Shown: piece by piece, positions 34,838 through 45,718 of the stretch
How positions within the stretch are numbered: position 1 is the first letter of the stretch
How the letters are laid out: each line of letters begins with the position of its first letter
NCBI GenBank assembly: GCA_022579005.1
Contig: MU401528.1
Span: forward strand, 62,001 to 126,000
DNA: 64,000 nt
Direction of reading: 5' to 3'
Source: Poronia punctata
Taxonomy: Eukaryota > Ascomycota > Sordariomycetes > Xylariales > Xylariaceae
Notes under the pieces: model-generated
What the model was told of the DNA's origin: nothing
Database searches by the model: none
The model's input: the letters and a program-made list of their open reading frames with translations, nothing else
Made by a program: the position numbers and the translations under genes

Positions 34838-34997
34838 TGTCACGGTTCCGGTCTCGGTGCCTACGTGTACAGGCCAAGTCTATACCGAAACGCTTATATA
34901 AGTAGATATAGGAGACTTTTGCTTTTTAAAAAAACCTTCTTTTTTTGTACAATAATAATAAGTTATTATAAACTTTTTAGTAGTGTAGACTATAATA
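34838..34997 (+). repeat. Left (5') LTR of the gypsy element, 160 bp
   Basis: Begins TGTCACGG and ends ATAATA. It aligns without gaps to 42195-42354. By my hand alignment 31 positions differ and all are C/T or G/A. Its outer half keeps the C and G bases and its inner half has lost them. Confidence 0.88.
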
Positions 34998-37900
34998 GTT
35001 TATTATACTTTAAAAAATCTTTATTAATTATTATTAATAAAACTTTTAGCTAATATATTTACTATATTATATTTATAATAGATTGCTATAAACTTGCTAT
35101 TAAAATAACTTGCACTTTATACTTATATTGCTACTTACTAAGTAAAACTTATAATATACTAATATAAAGCTAAAAAACTATTTGCTTATTAATACTACTA
35201 TAATATTACTATGCTTACTTTAGTATATACTTTAAAAGCATACTATAAATTTTAAATTTAGCAATACTTTGTTTTATTAACTAACTTTTTTTTTTTTGCT
35301 TTAGCTTTAGCTTAATAGTATTAGCGCAATTTTAGCTTTATTTTTAGCTTTTTAGTAAATTATTTATAAGCTTAATACTAACTACTACGTTTTTATTAAC
35401 TATTTTAATTATAGCAAACTAGCTAGTAAAAAGCTATTAAAAATTTTATAGCTTATTAATAATATTGTAGCAAGCAGGTTTTAATAAGTTATTAAATTAT
35501 AATAATAAGCAAGCTTAAATAATAAATAATTTAAGCAGCTTTAATAACGTATAAATAAATTAAAAGCAATAAATTAGTAACTTTACTTTAAAAGATAATA
35601 GCTAAAAAAAAAACATACTAAGCTTTAAAATAATTTTATTACTACTAAAAAATAGTATTAAAATGCTATTAATAAAAAAAACATTATTATTGCTTAGCTA
35701 AAATAAGCAATATAGCAATATAATAAAGTATAATAAAACAATATATAGCTTTAAGCTAAAGTAGTAACGTTATAAGGCTAGCTTAGCGCTGCTTTATAAA
35801 AAATAGCTACTTTATAAAAACCTGCTTTAGCTTTACTACTTAGCATACTTATAGCTTTTAATTTTATTATTTTTATATTTTAAGTTATATTTTTTTTTAG
35901 CGCTATTATTTTGCTTATATATTTTATATATAAAAAACTATTATATAATTAAATTAGCAGCCTTTTTTTTTTTAATAAATTAAAAAAAAATAATAAAAAG
36001 TAATAAAAAAAATATATTAACTAGTATAGCTAACTTAAACTTAAATTTGCTTTAAATAAAGATTGCTACTTAATACTAGCAAATAGGATTTTATTTACTT
36101 GCTTTAGCCTTTTTAGTATAGCGTTTATATAAGTTTAATTATAAGTTAAATAAGTATTAAGCAACTTTTTTAATAACTTTAAGTAGCTTGCTAGCTAAAA
36201 AAACTATAATAATGTGCTAGTAAACTTAAACGCGTTTTATATTATTATTAACGTTTACTTAAAAGCTATTTAAAAGTTTAAAAAATTAAAATAAAGTAAT
36301 GCTTTATTTGCTAGCTTTATTTTTACTTTTATTTAACTTGCTAATAAAAGCTAACATACTTTTTTATAATAAGTTAAATAGCTTTAAGCTAAAGTTAATA
36401 AAAAACTTTAAAATGCTTTTATTTTATAAATAAGTTATTTTAAACTTAATAATATTATAGCTTAAATAGACTTTTTATAATAGCTTTTAAATAATATTGC
36501 TAATTAAAATTTTTATTTAAACTACTATGCTTTAGCATATAATTTTATTTTATTAACTAATAATTATACTTAAAAGGACTTTATAAACTTAAATAAGCTT
36601 ATAATAATAAAACCTTAAGGCTTTTTTATAGCTAAAAAGAAAAGAAAGCGCAAGCAACTTAAGCTTTGCTAATATTATAATTAGCTAAAATACTTAGCTA
36701 TATTTTATAAATTGTTAAAAGCTAGAAAATTATAAAAAAAAACAAAAAGGTTAATATTAACTACTTAAATTAAGTTAAAAAAAAAAGTAGCTTTTAGCTT
36801 AAGCTATAGCTAAAAATATTATGTAAAGTTTTAAAAAACTAAAAAAATTACTTATATATATAGTTTATAAAGCTTAATATATTTTTTAGCTTTAATACTA
36901 ATATATTTAATAGTAATAATACTTTAATTTTATATTAAACTTTTATTAACTTAAGCTATTTTTTTTATAGTTTTATTAATACTTTGTTTATATAAACTTA
37001 TAACTTTATTTTTTATGCTATTGCTTATTTTTATACTTTTTACTTTGCTAATAGCATAATAGCTAAAAAGATTACTTAGTGCTATACTATTTAGCACTAG
37101 CTTAAAAAGTATATTAAAAATTTAAAACTATATACTTAGCTATTAAGCAATATTAACGTTATTTTAAAGCTTTTTTAGCTATAATAATATAACTTAGTTA
37201 TTAACTAGCAAAAGGGCACTTTTATAATTAAAAATAATGTAGTAATAAAAAAACAAACTAAAGCTAACTTAATATTGTAATAATAAAATATTATTAAACT
37301 TAGCTTTAAAATATTTTAAACTTTAGTTTTTTTTATTAATACTATTGCTTTTTTTTTAATAGCAAAATAAAAAGGTACTACTATTAATTTAATACTATTT
37401 GCTAAGTTTATAGCTATTATAAACGCTTTTTATTAAATTTTAAATAATAGTATAGCTGCTAACTATTACTTAATAAAATATTTTACTTTTAATATATTAT
37501 TAGTACTTTTATATAAACTATTTACTAGTAAAAATATTTTAAAACTTTAGGCTTTTTTACTTAAGCTTAAAGCGTATTATAACTAGGTATAAAAAGCGCT
37601 TTTTTTATAGTAAATAGCTAATAAAGATATTAATAAATTTTTTAAACATAAAAACTTTTTTATAAAAAAAAAATATTTACTAAGCTACTAGCTAAGTATT
37701 ATAATTTACTTAATGCTTTTTTGCTATAAAATATAAAAACTTTTTTTTTTATTAGCTTTATAACTATAAAATTAACTTTGTTTTTAAAAAAGAACTTTTT
37801 AGCGCTATAGTATAACTTATGTTTTTTTAAAAGTTATTAATAGTTTAAAAGTATTTAAATAATTACTTAGTAAAAAGGTTTATATGCGCTAGCTTTTTAT

Positions 37901-40900
37901 TAGTAGCTGCTTTTATTTTTTTAGCTAAAAAGCTAAAAAGAAGTATATAGGTTTATATTAACTATTATAGCTTTAATAATATTATAATTAAAAACTAGTA
38001 CTTTATTTTGCTAATTTAAAAAACTTTAAATACTTTATATAAAGCAAAATTTTATATTAAACTTAATATTATTATAGCTTTTAATTGCTTACGTATTACT
38101 TTTAAAAATAAGTAAAAAATAGCGTTTATTACTAGGTTTAGCTTATTTAAGTACTTAGTTATAAACTTTAGTATAATAAAAGCATTTAGCAGTTTTTAAT
38201 ACTATATTAATTACGTTTTTTTTAATATTTTAAATAAGTATGCTATAATATACTTTAATAATATTTTTATTTATAGCAACTTAAAAAAAAAGTATAGGTA
38301 ATATGTTTATAAAATATTAGTAAAGCTTATTAAAGCCGGCTTTATAATTAATATTATAAAATATAAATTTAGCATTATTAAAACTAAGTATTTAAGCTTT
38401 ATTATTTTAATAAATAAAATTAGCATAAACTTTATTAAAATTAAAGCTATTATAACTTAAAAACTACTAAATACTTTTTAAAACTTATAATAATTTATTA
38501 GCTTTATAAACTATTATTAATACTTTATTAAAAGCTTTTTAGCAATAGTATAGCTTTTTATAAAACTTATAAGTAAAGAAAAGTAGCTAGGCTTGCTAAG
38601 CAAATAGCTTTTTACTGCTTTTAAAGCGCTTAAAAAAGTATTTATTACTACTTTAGTTTTTGCTTACTATAACCTTGCTAAAAAAACTATAATAAAAGTT
38701 AATATGTTTAACTAAGTATTAAGTAGCATTTTTTATTAATTTAATAATAAAAGCATTTAATACTTAATTGCTTTTTTTTTAGCAAAATATATTTTAGCTA
38801 AATATAATTATAAAATTTATAATAAAAAGCTTTTAGTAATTATTAAAGCTTTTAAAAAATAGCGCTTAAAACTTTAAAAATATAAAAACGTTATTAAAAT
38901 TATTATTAACTATAAAAGTTTTTAATACTTTGTTATTATAAAACTTTTAAATTAATAATAAGTTTGCTAATTAAAATTTTTTAATAACTTTAAGTTTTAA
39001 ATTATATACTAGCTAAAAATAAAAGCTATAATACTTAATATACTTTTTTAATAGCTTAGTAATAAGCTAGTAAGCAAAATAAATATTATTAATAACTAAA
39101 TAGTATATAAATTTTAAGTATTACTTATACTTAATAAGTAGGCTAGTAGTAATAAAGTACTAGTATACTTATAATTTACTAATAACGTAGCTTTAATTAA
39201 TAAGGTGCTTAATAATGCTTATATATAGTTATTGTTAGTTTTTTAAATTATTGCTAAAATTAAAGATTTAAAAGTGCGCTGCTTTTTAAAACTAATATAA
39301 AAACGTTTTTAAAGCGCCTTTATAAACTATACTATTAAATAAAAACAAATTTATATTAAAAATAAGGTTTTTATTTTAAATAATAACGTTATAAAGCTTA
39401 AAGTAATTTTATATGCTTATAATATATTGCTAGTAAGCTACTTAAAGCAGTTTAAAACTATTAACTTAGTTAAATATATATATACTTAGCTATAACTTAA
39501 TAGTAATATTAAAACATTTATAAAAAAATGCTATTTTTATTAGCATATAAAAAATTTATAAACTTTATTAGCAAGTTTTTTTAAACTACTACTTATTTTA
39601 TATAAGCTTTAGTTTAATATATTTATTAATTTTATTAAACTACTACTAATATATAAGTAAAACAAAATTAACTATAAGTATATTTTAGTTATTATTAATA
39701 AGCTTATTAAAATATAATACTTTATTTTTATTAAAAATATTATAGCAATAATGCTTATAAACGCTTTTATTTTAGTAGTATATTAACTTTATAGCGCTTT
39801 TAAAACTATAGTTTTAAATTAAAAATTATAATTTATTTTAATTTTTTAAAAAAAGTTAAACTGCTGCCTAGCTATTACTTTATTATATTTTATAGCATAC
39901 TACTTTAAAACTAATAAGCAAATAAAAATTATAAATATTATAATAAAACAATACTTAAAAGCTTACTATAGCTATTATTAAAATAACTAAATAAATTAGC
40001 TATTATTAACTAAATTTATAATAAATAATTAAATATTAAAAGCTATTAGCTTTAGCTTATTTTTTATAAATTATAGCTAGCACTTATAACTTAGTACTAA
40101 ACTAGCAATAAACTTATTTAAATATAAAATAAAAAACTAATAAAATAAGTTTTTAGCAGCTTTAAATATTACTAAGCAAATTAAAAAAATAACTACTTAA
40201 GCTTAATTATTTATAGCTAAGGCCTAGACTTATTATATAAACGCTGCTAATATAATATATATTAACTTAATTTAATATAAAAAAAAAATAAAGTTTAAGT
40301 TAGTATAAAATATTTTTATATTTTAAAACTATTATTAAAGCTAGCTAAAAAATAAATAAGCTTATTTAACGTTATTAAAGTTTATAAATAAGCTATTACT
40401 ATTAACTTACTTTAATAATATAAAGTTTTTTTAGTATTTTATATTTTATTAATTTACTTAGTAATATAAAGGTTATTTAGCTAAAACGTACTAAATAAGC
40501 TTTATAATAATAAAGTAAAAAGTATAGTTATAATAAAATATAATAAAAAAAAAAAGCTTTAGTAGTTATTTAATAAAATTTTTAATTATAAGTAGTATAA
40601 AATTAAAAGCTTAATATATAAAGTTAAGTAGCTAGTACTTTATTAGCTATTATAAAAACTAGCATATAATTTAAAAAAAAATAAAGCTAAAATAGTAGCG
40701 TTTTATTAGTATAACCTAAGCAAATTAAAGCTATTAAAATAGCTTTAAATATTATAAAATAAAACTAAAACGCTAGCAAGCTAATTTTATACTTTTAGTA
40801 TATTATTACTAAATACGCTACTATATAGTTTTTTAAATTTTTTATTAAAAAATTTTTAAAATTTTTTTTATTTTTTTTATTTTGCTTTTAAAAAGCTAAT

Positions 40901-42174
40901 AATATACTTTTTAATTACTTTTATAATGCTATTAAAGCTAAAGCAGCTTAATTTTAATAAATTAATACTATACTTACTATAACTAAAGCTTTTTATTTTA
41001 TAAATAAATAGCTAGCAGCATATTATTAAAAAGCTTTTAAATATTTTTAATATTTTTTATATAATAGTTATTAGTAACTACGGCCTAGCAAATAGTAGTA
41101 AAAAATTAATACTTTACTTTTTTTTAGCTAGCAGCTTTTATATTATTAAAAAAAAAGCAAAGTAATTACGTATTAAACTAAGCAAAAAGTTTTTTACGCT
41201 TTTTGCTTTTTAAACGTAAATTAATAATAAAAGTAAGCTTTTAATAACTTTAAAAAAACTGCTAGTAAGTAATTTTTATACTTTATAATATTATTAATAG
41301 TAATATAATAATAAGTTATAAGCAATATATATGCTTTTAAACTTTTTTATAAAAACTAAACTATGCTTTAAATAAATAATTTTTTTTATATTTTTAAAAG
41401 CAGCTATTAGCTTTATTACTATATTAAAAGCAGCTTAGTAAATATTGTTAAAGTAAATAAAACTATAAAACTTTTTAAAATTTTTAAAATTTTTATTATT
41501 ATTATTATTATTGCTTTTTTAAAGCGTAGTAACTTATAATAAAAGCGCTATTAAATTTTAAGCATTTTTTAATATATATATAGTTAGCTATATAGCTTAT
41601 TAAATATATATAAAGATTTTTTTTTTATTTTTTTTTACTTATTGCTTTATATATGTTTTTATATTTAATATATTACTTATAACGTATAAATAAACTAGTA
41701 GCAAAAAAATAGCTAATTTTAAGCATATTGCTAGCGCGCTAGCTTAGCTTTATTTTTTTATATTTTTTAATTAAAGTTTAAATATAGTAAAAATAAATTT
41801 TTTTTGCTAAGTAAACTAAATAGTAAATAAGCATAATGCTATAATAAAAAAGCTTTAACTTAAAAGTATAGTATAAAAAATTAAAAGTATAATAATTAAA
41901 AATAACTAATTATAAGCAAAAAAGTAATAAAAAAAAGTAAAAATAAAAAAAAAGTAAAAGCAAGTAAAAATAAAAGCATAAATATAAGAATTTAAAAAGT
42001 ATAATAATAAATAATAGTGTTTATAAAGCAGTTGCGCTATAAAAGCAAGCTTTTTTTGTTTTAAAAGCGCTTTTGCTATAAAATGCCTGCTTTTATATAA
42101 ATGCTTTTTTTTAAAAAACGTAGCTTTATTTTTTTTTATTTTTTTTATTTTTTATATATAACTATAGTTAGCTA

Positions 42175-42191
42175 TAATTTAAAAAAGGAAG
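42175..42191 (+). other. Putative polypurine tract of the gypsy element
   Basis: Mostly purines, ending in AAAAAAGGAAG, immediately before the right LTR, the expected plus-strand priming site. In an AT-rich background this is suggestive only. Confidence 0.4.
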
Positions 42192-42194
42192 TAT

Positions 42195-42354
42195 TATTAT
42201 AGTTCCAGTCTTAGTACTTACATATATAGGCTAAGTTTATACTAAAACGCTTATATAAGTAAATATAAAAAACCTTTGCTTTTTAAAAAAACCTTCCCTC
42301 TTTATACAATAATAATAAGTTATTACAGACCCCTTAGTAGTGTAGACTATAACA
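42195..42354 (+). repeat. Right (3') LTR of the gypsy element, 160 bp
   Basis: Begins TATTATAG (a mutated TGTCACGG) and ends ATAACA, so the ancestral ends were TG...CA. Its inner half is mutated and its outer half retains C and G, the mirror image of the left copy. Confidence 0.88.
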
Positions 42355-42510
42355 GGACAAACGGCCTTAATATAAGGTAGGTAGATCGTCGGTTTCCAAG
42401 AAGCAAAAAATAGAAACGGCGTAATAATCCATGGCTAATGAGGACGAGGGCGAACTCCCAAACTCGACGGAAACCCTTTCCTGGCCATATCTTGGGGCCC
42501 AAAATCTTGT

Positions 42511-42520
42511 CTATATAAGA
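42511..42520 (+). promoter_or_regulatory. TATA box of the small secreted protein gene
   Basis: CTATATAAGA, about 180 bp upstream of the ATG at 42699, in normal-GC DNA outside the LTR. Confidence 0.5.
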
Positions 42521-42698
42521 GGTTCGTTTCCCGACGATCAAGGCAGATAAGATCAGATCAGATCGTTAGAAACCCATAACAATCTCCCAGAAGCTCAACA
42601 ACTACCTACTAGTACACACTTAACCGTCCACATTTCTACTAGATACTTAGTCTTCAACTCAACCGACCTAACCGAACTCCCCCCCCCCTACCAAAAAA

Positions 42699-43199
42699 AT
42701 GCACTTCTCTAGCATCGCAACCGTCGCCGTACTGGCAATGCTACAGCCCGCTCTAGCAAGCTGGTAAGATACCTAAATCCCCTTTTCTTCTCACTTTAGG
42801 TTTTTTTTTTTGGATAAAAAAACCACTTGTAACTAACTGAAACTAACCTTATAGGCAAGTAACAACCTACGAGACCAGCTGCCCCTCACCAGACGACCTC
42901 ACACCTCCCAGCACGGGAGGTACAGCCGGCAGCGGCACCGACGAGATCTGGTGTAATCCCGTCTCGCCATCACACAGCATCTTCAACAACAACATCGAGG
43001 GAGAGAATATGGAGATCACGCTCTTCTCCGACGTCGGTTGTAATTACGTTGTCAAGGACCGCATCACGACGAATGGGTGCAAGGTTATTCCCAAGGATGT
43101 GAGTTCTTCTATTTGATGAAGCTTTTGTCTGGATTGGTTAAGCTAATTGTTTTGTTTAAGACTGTCATCGAAGCTATCAGGATCTTGCCCAGACGGTAG
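42699..43199 (+). CDS. Small secreted cysteine-containing protein, 115 aa (effector-like)
   Basis: Three exons, 42699-42763, 42855-43098 and 43161-43199, all GT-AG and in phase. A signal peptide (MHFSSIATVAVLAMLQPALA) is followed by a short mature protein with four Cys (ETSCPS, IWCNPV, VGCNY, NGCKV), enough for two disulfides. No family is recognised. Size, secretion and position next to a decayed transposon fit the profile of a candidate effector, but that is inference. None of the RIP-type damage of the neighbouring element is seen in the coding sequence. The last exon is short (TVIEAIRILPRR). Confidence 0.75.
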
Positions 43200-44231
43200 A
43201 TATGTGTATGGACTCTGGACCATATGGGGATGAGTTATCGGAAATATCGCTGCTTTGAGCTAGGGTGACACTTTTGCTTGGACCTGAGTAGTTTTATCGT
43301 GGTTATAGTTATATAGGTGATAGATAGTGGATATGCTATAGATTTCTCTCTTTTTCAATTATTGTCCATAGTAAGAATCTTACCGTACGAGTAGAGTTGT
43401 GAATTCTTCAGAGTTCGGATTACAGTACAAGTACGTCTTAGGAGGTCTGTGGTTAGACTCGATTACATAATTCCTCACACACGTACTAAGCTCATATGGA
43501 TGTCATGTGAATAATTTACCCCTGACATTGAGTTCTTCTTGACTCTGGGCAAATAAAATAAAGTATACTTCAAACTTTATAGAACAGAGGAAGACATCGT
43601 AAAAATCGATAGTCTGTTACCGATCGAATTAGTTCAGCAGTGCCAAGACTTTCTTCTGTTGGTTCTCGAACCAAATTTCAGATGCATATTCTGGCTCGAT
43701 GAGGCAGTTGAGCGGCACGAGAAAACAGACCCTGCTCCTCTACCACGACGTCATCCTATGCGGCACAGAAACATTTAGCGGCTGAGCAGGAATACTTTAC
43801 ACCAACAAATATCAAGTGTCATGTGCTAAATCCGCCTTGCGTGGATCTAATAAAGTCGTGGACTACCTAACCCCATCGTGCCCATTTAAACTGCGCCGGT
43901 CCCCTGCCGATCCTTTTTTATATGAAATGATCCTCGACAGGCATTCCTATCTTTGCCATATGGGATCGACTGTCCAACGTAATCCTACCCATGTTTTTTC
44001 AGTGCCCTGGCGGCACAGTTTGAGCCATGAGCTCATATGCTTAAAATGACTTTCAATGCCGCCTCTACTCGTATGTGGAGGGTGGGTTCTCGTCTCCTTC
44101 CTTAAATACGGCATCACCCGTGAAAGTAAGTGGAAGAGACAAGGTTCATTACCACCAGAACCTCACGATACCTATCATTCATAAACACTCCGTGGTCATA
44201 AAAGACGACCTACCCAATATCGTTCTCCGTC
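43200..44231. other. Intergenic region
   Basis: No supported gene. TACGAGTA occurs near 43389 and TACTCGTA near 44066. Confidence 0.55.
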
Positions 44232-45218
44232 ATGAAGAAGACCGGTACAGTAAACACAGCGAGTACACTCCTCTGGAGCTTGGCTGCCGTGCCAGGCTTC
44301 ATCGGAGCAGTGTCAGCATCGGACGATAAGCCGAAAGATGACCGTGTCGAGTTGTTCCAAGCAACGCCCAATCACGGTCCCTGGAATGTGCCGAGAGACG
44401 ATTTTGACCAATTCCTGGCGGACAATGCCGACGCCAGAGGAAACTACCCGATCCCCGGTCCAAACATCTCAGCGTCCGTGGTCGACCCAGACAATATCGA
44501 CGGTTGGTCGTGGTCCGTCTCCGTGGCAGCGGATCTTCCCTTCATCAACGCGCCTGGTCAAAAGAACGAGAGCGAGGACCCCCAATACTATACCGGCGGC
44601 AAGGTTGTCTTCCACGCACCTACCTCGCTGCTCGATTCGCGGCCCGAACCCCATCTTATTGTCGACGACAAGTGGGACATGTGTCTCTTGTCCTGGGAAC
44701 TCAACCATCGCGAATACCCGGACAAATTGCGGACAGACGATGGCTCGTGCAAGAGCGTCCTGTCGGACGAGTGCATAGCCGACCTAGAATCCAAAGCTGT
44801 GATAAATGGCGGATCCTGCCAATGTCCGAGAGCCGTGGACATCCCGTCCTGCGACCGCCTAGGGGATGACGCGCATCTCTTGCTGGACAGGACCTGTGCG
44901 GCGTATAACTTGAACGCGACCGACCTCAGGAGGTGGAAAGGTGGGAGGTTGGAGGTGTACGCGTGGGGAAGCACCACGACACACTCCAAGGGTGACACAG
45001 ATGGTTATAACTTCTTCGGTAGTCTGGCCTGGCCGGTGTTGGCTAGTTTTGGAAACACCACTTACGGCCACACGGCCAAGATGTCATGTGTGCGTGCTAC
45101 AGATGGCGTTGATGGTAGCAAAGCACCGGGTGACGATGGGGAAAGCAGTGCATCTCGGCTCAGTGGAAGTTTGGCCATGACGATGGTCGCGCTTGCATCT
45201 GCCGTTCTTTTGCTTTGA
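44232..45218 (+). CDS. Secreted or GPI-anchored protein of unknown function, 328 aa
   Basis: Single exon. An N-terminal hydrophobic segment (TLLWSLAAVPGFIGAVSA) acts as signal peptide. The mature part has paired Cys residues (DMCLLSWELN, DGSCKSVLSDEC, GGSCQCP, PSCDRL, RTCAAY, KMSCVRA) and NxT/NxS sites. The C-terminus is a Ser/Gly/Asp-rich linker followed by a hydrophobic tail (LAMTMVALASAVLLL), the usual GPI-anchor signal. I do not recognise a catalytic motif. The combination suggests a fungal cell-surface protein. Confidence 0.78.
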   Translation: MKKTGTVNTASTLLWSLAAVPGFIGAVSASDDKPKDDRVELFQATPNHGPWNVPRDDFDQFLADNADARGNYPIPGPNISASVVDPDNIDGWSWSVSVAADLPFINAPGQKNESEDPQYYTGGKVVFHAPTSLLDSRPEPHLIVDDKWDMCLLSWELNHREYPDKLRTDDGSCKSVLSDECIADLESKAVINGGSCQCPRAVDIPSCDRLGDDAHLLLDRTCAAYNLNATDLRRWKGGRLEVYAWGSTTTHSKGDTDGYNFFGSLAWPVLASFGNTTYGHTAKMSCVRATDGVDGSKAPGDDGESSASRLSGSLAMTMVALASAVLLL

Positions 45219-45718
45219 GGTGAAAGTGTCTTGAGAAGTTGAGATTATGGTGCAAGCTGAGACTGGCGTTGAAATGACAAATCTATGTAATACAACGCTG
45301 GGGCTATCACTCCTGGTTAGCTCTTATACAATATATCCAAGTACCTACTATTATGTTATTTAGTATTTCCTCTCGTGTTCTAAAGACAACAAATGTAAAT
45401 GGCAACATTTGCAAGGGAGCCGTGCAGATGCGCCCCACATGTTTTGCTTGATGTCCTTACGAGGTTAACCGAACTTGGTCTAGTTCAATTCTCCAGGCTA
45501 TTTTTAAGTCTTATCAGCTTATCGGACCCTGTTAGTCCAAACTGCCCCTCCAAAAGTCCAAGACTCATACTTGGCCGATCGGCCACCGGAGCATCCCACC
45601 CTTGCCTCTTTTCAAGTGACTCAAAAAGCGGACGGGTATAAACATACCGTGTTCTGATACGAAGAGAAAACAAGAAATACCAGTTACCATCTAATTGTCT
45701 AACACTTTAGAACTAGAC
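45219..45718. other. Intergenic region
   Basis: Promoter region of the tyrosyl-tRNA synthetase gene and 3' flank of the GPI-type gene. No other gene is seen. Confidence 0.6.

Larger units (their letters stand above)
34838..42354 (+). mobile_element. Ty3/gypsy LTR retrotransposon, heavily mutated by RIP-like transitions
   Basis: A 7.5-kb element of about 18-20% GC between two 160-bp direct repeats. All frames are full of stops, but translation still shows gypsy polymerase landmarks on the plus strand in the order RT, RNase H, integrase. RT reads YAIIYFNNIFIYSN at about 38239-38280, where the two catalytic Asp of YxDD have become Asn. RNase H reads NYKIYNKKLLVIIKAFKK at 38806-38859 (usually YEIYDKELLAIV...), followed by TAG where Trp is expected. 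An integrase-like CYFY-x-HIK and FNIFINFIKLL follow near 39530-39660. A purine tract (42175-42191) precedes the right LTR. Asp-to-Asn, Glu-to-Lys and Trp-to-stop are the changes expected from G-to-A transitions. The element cannot encode active proteins. No target-site duplication is visible (CATAG versus GGACA). Confidence 0.9.

Noticed and set aside
34998..42194. CRISPR-like or satellite array in the AT-rich block
   Set aside because: No regular spacing; the apparent repetition of AGCT/TTTA words comes from extreme composition of a mutated retrotransposon.
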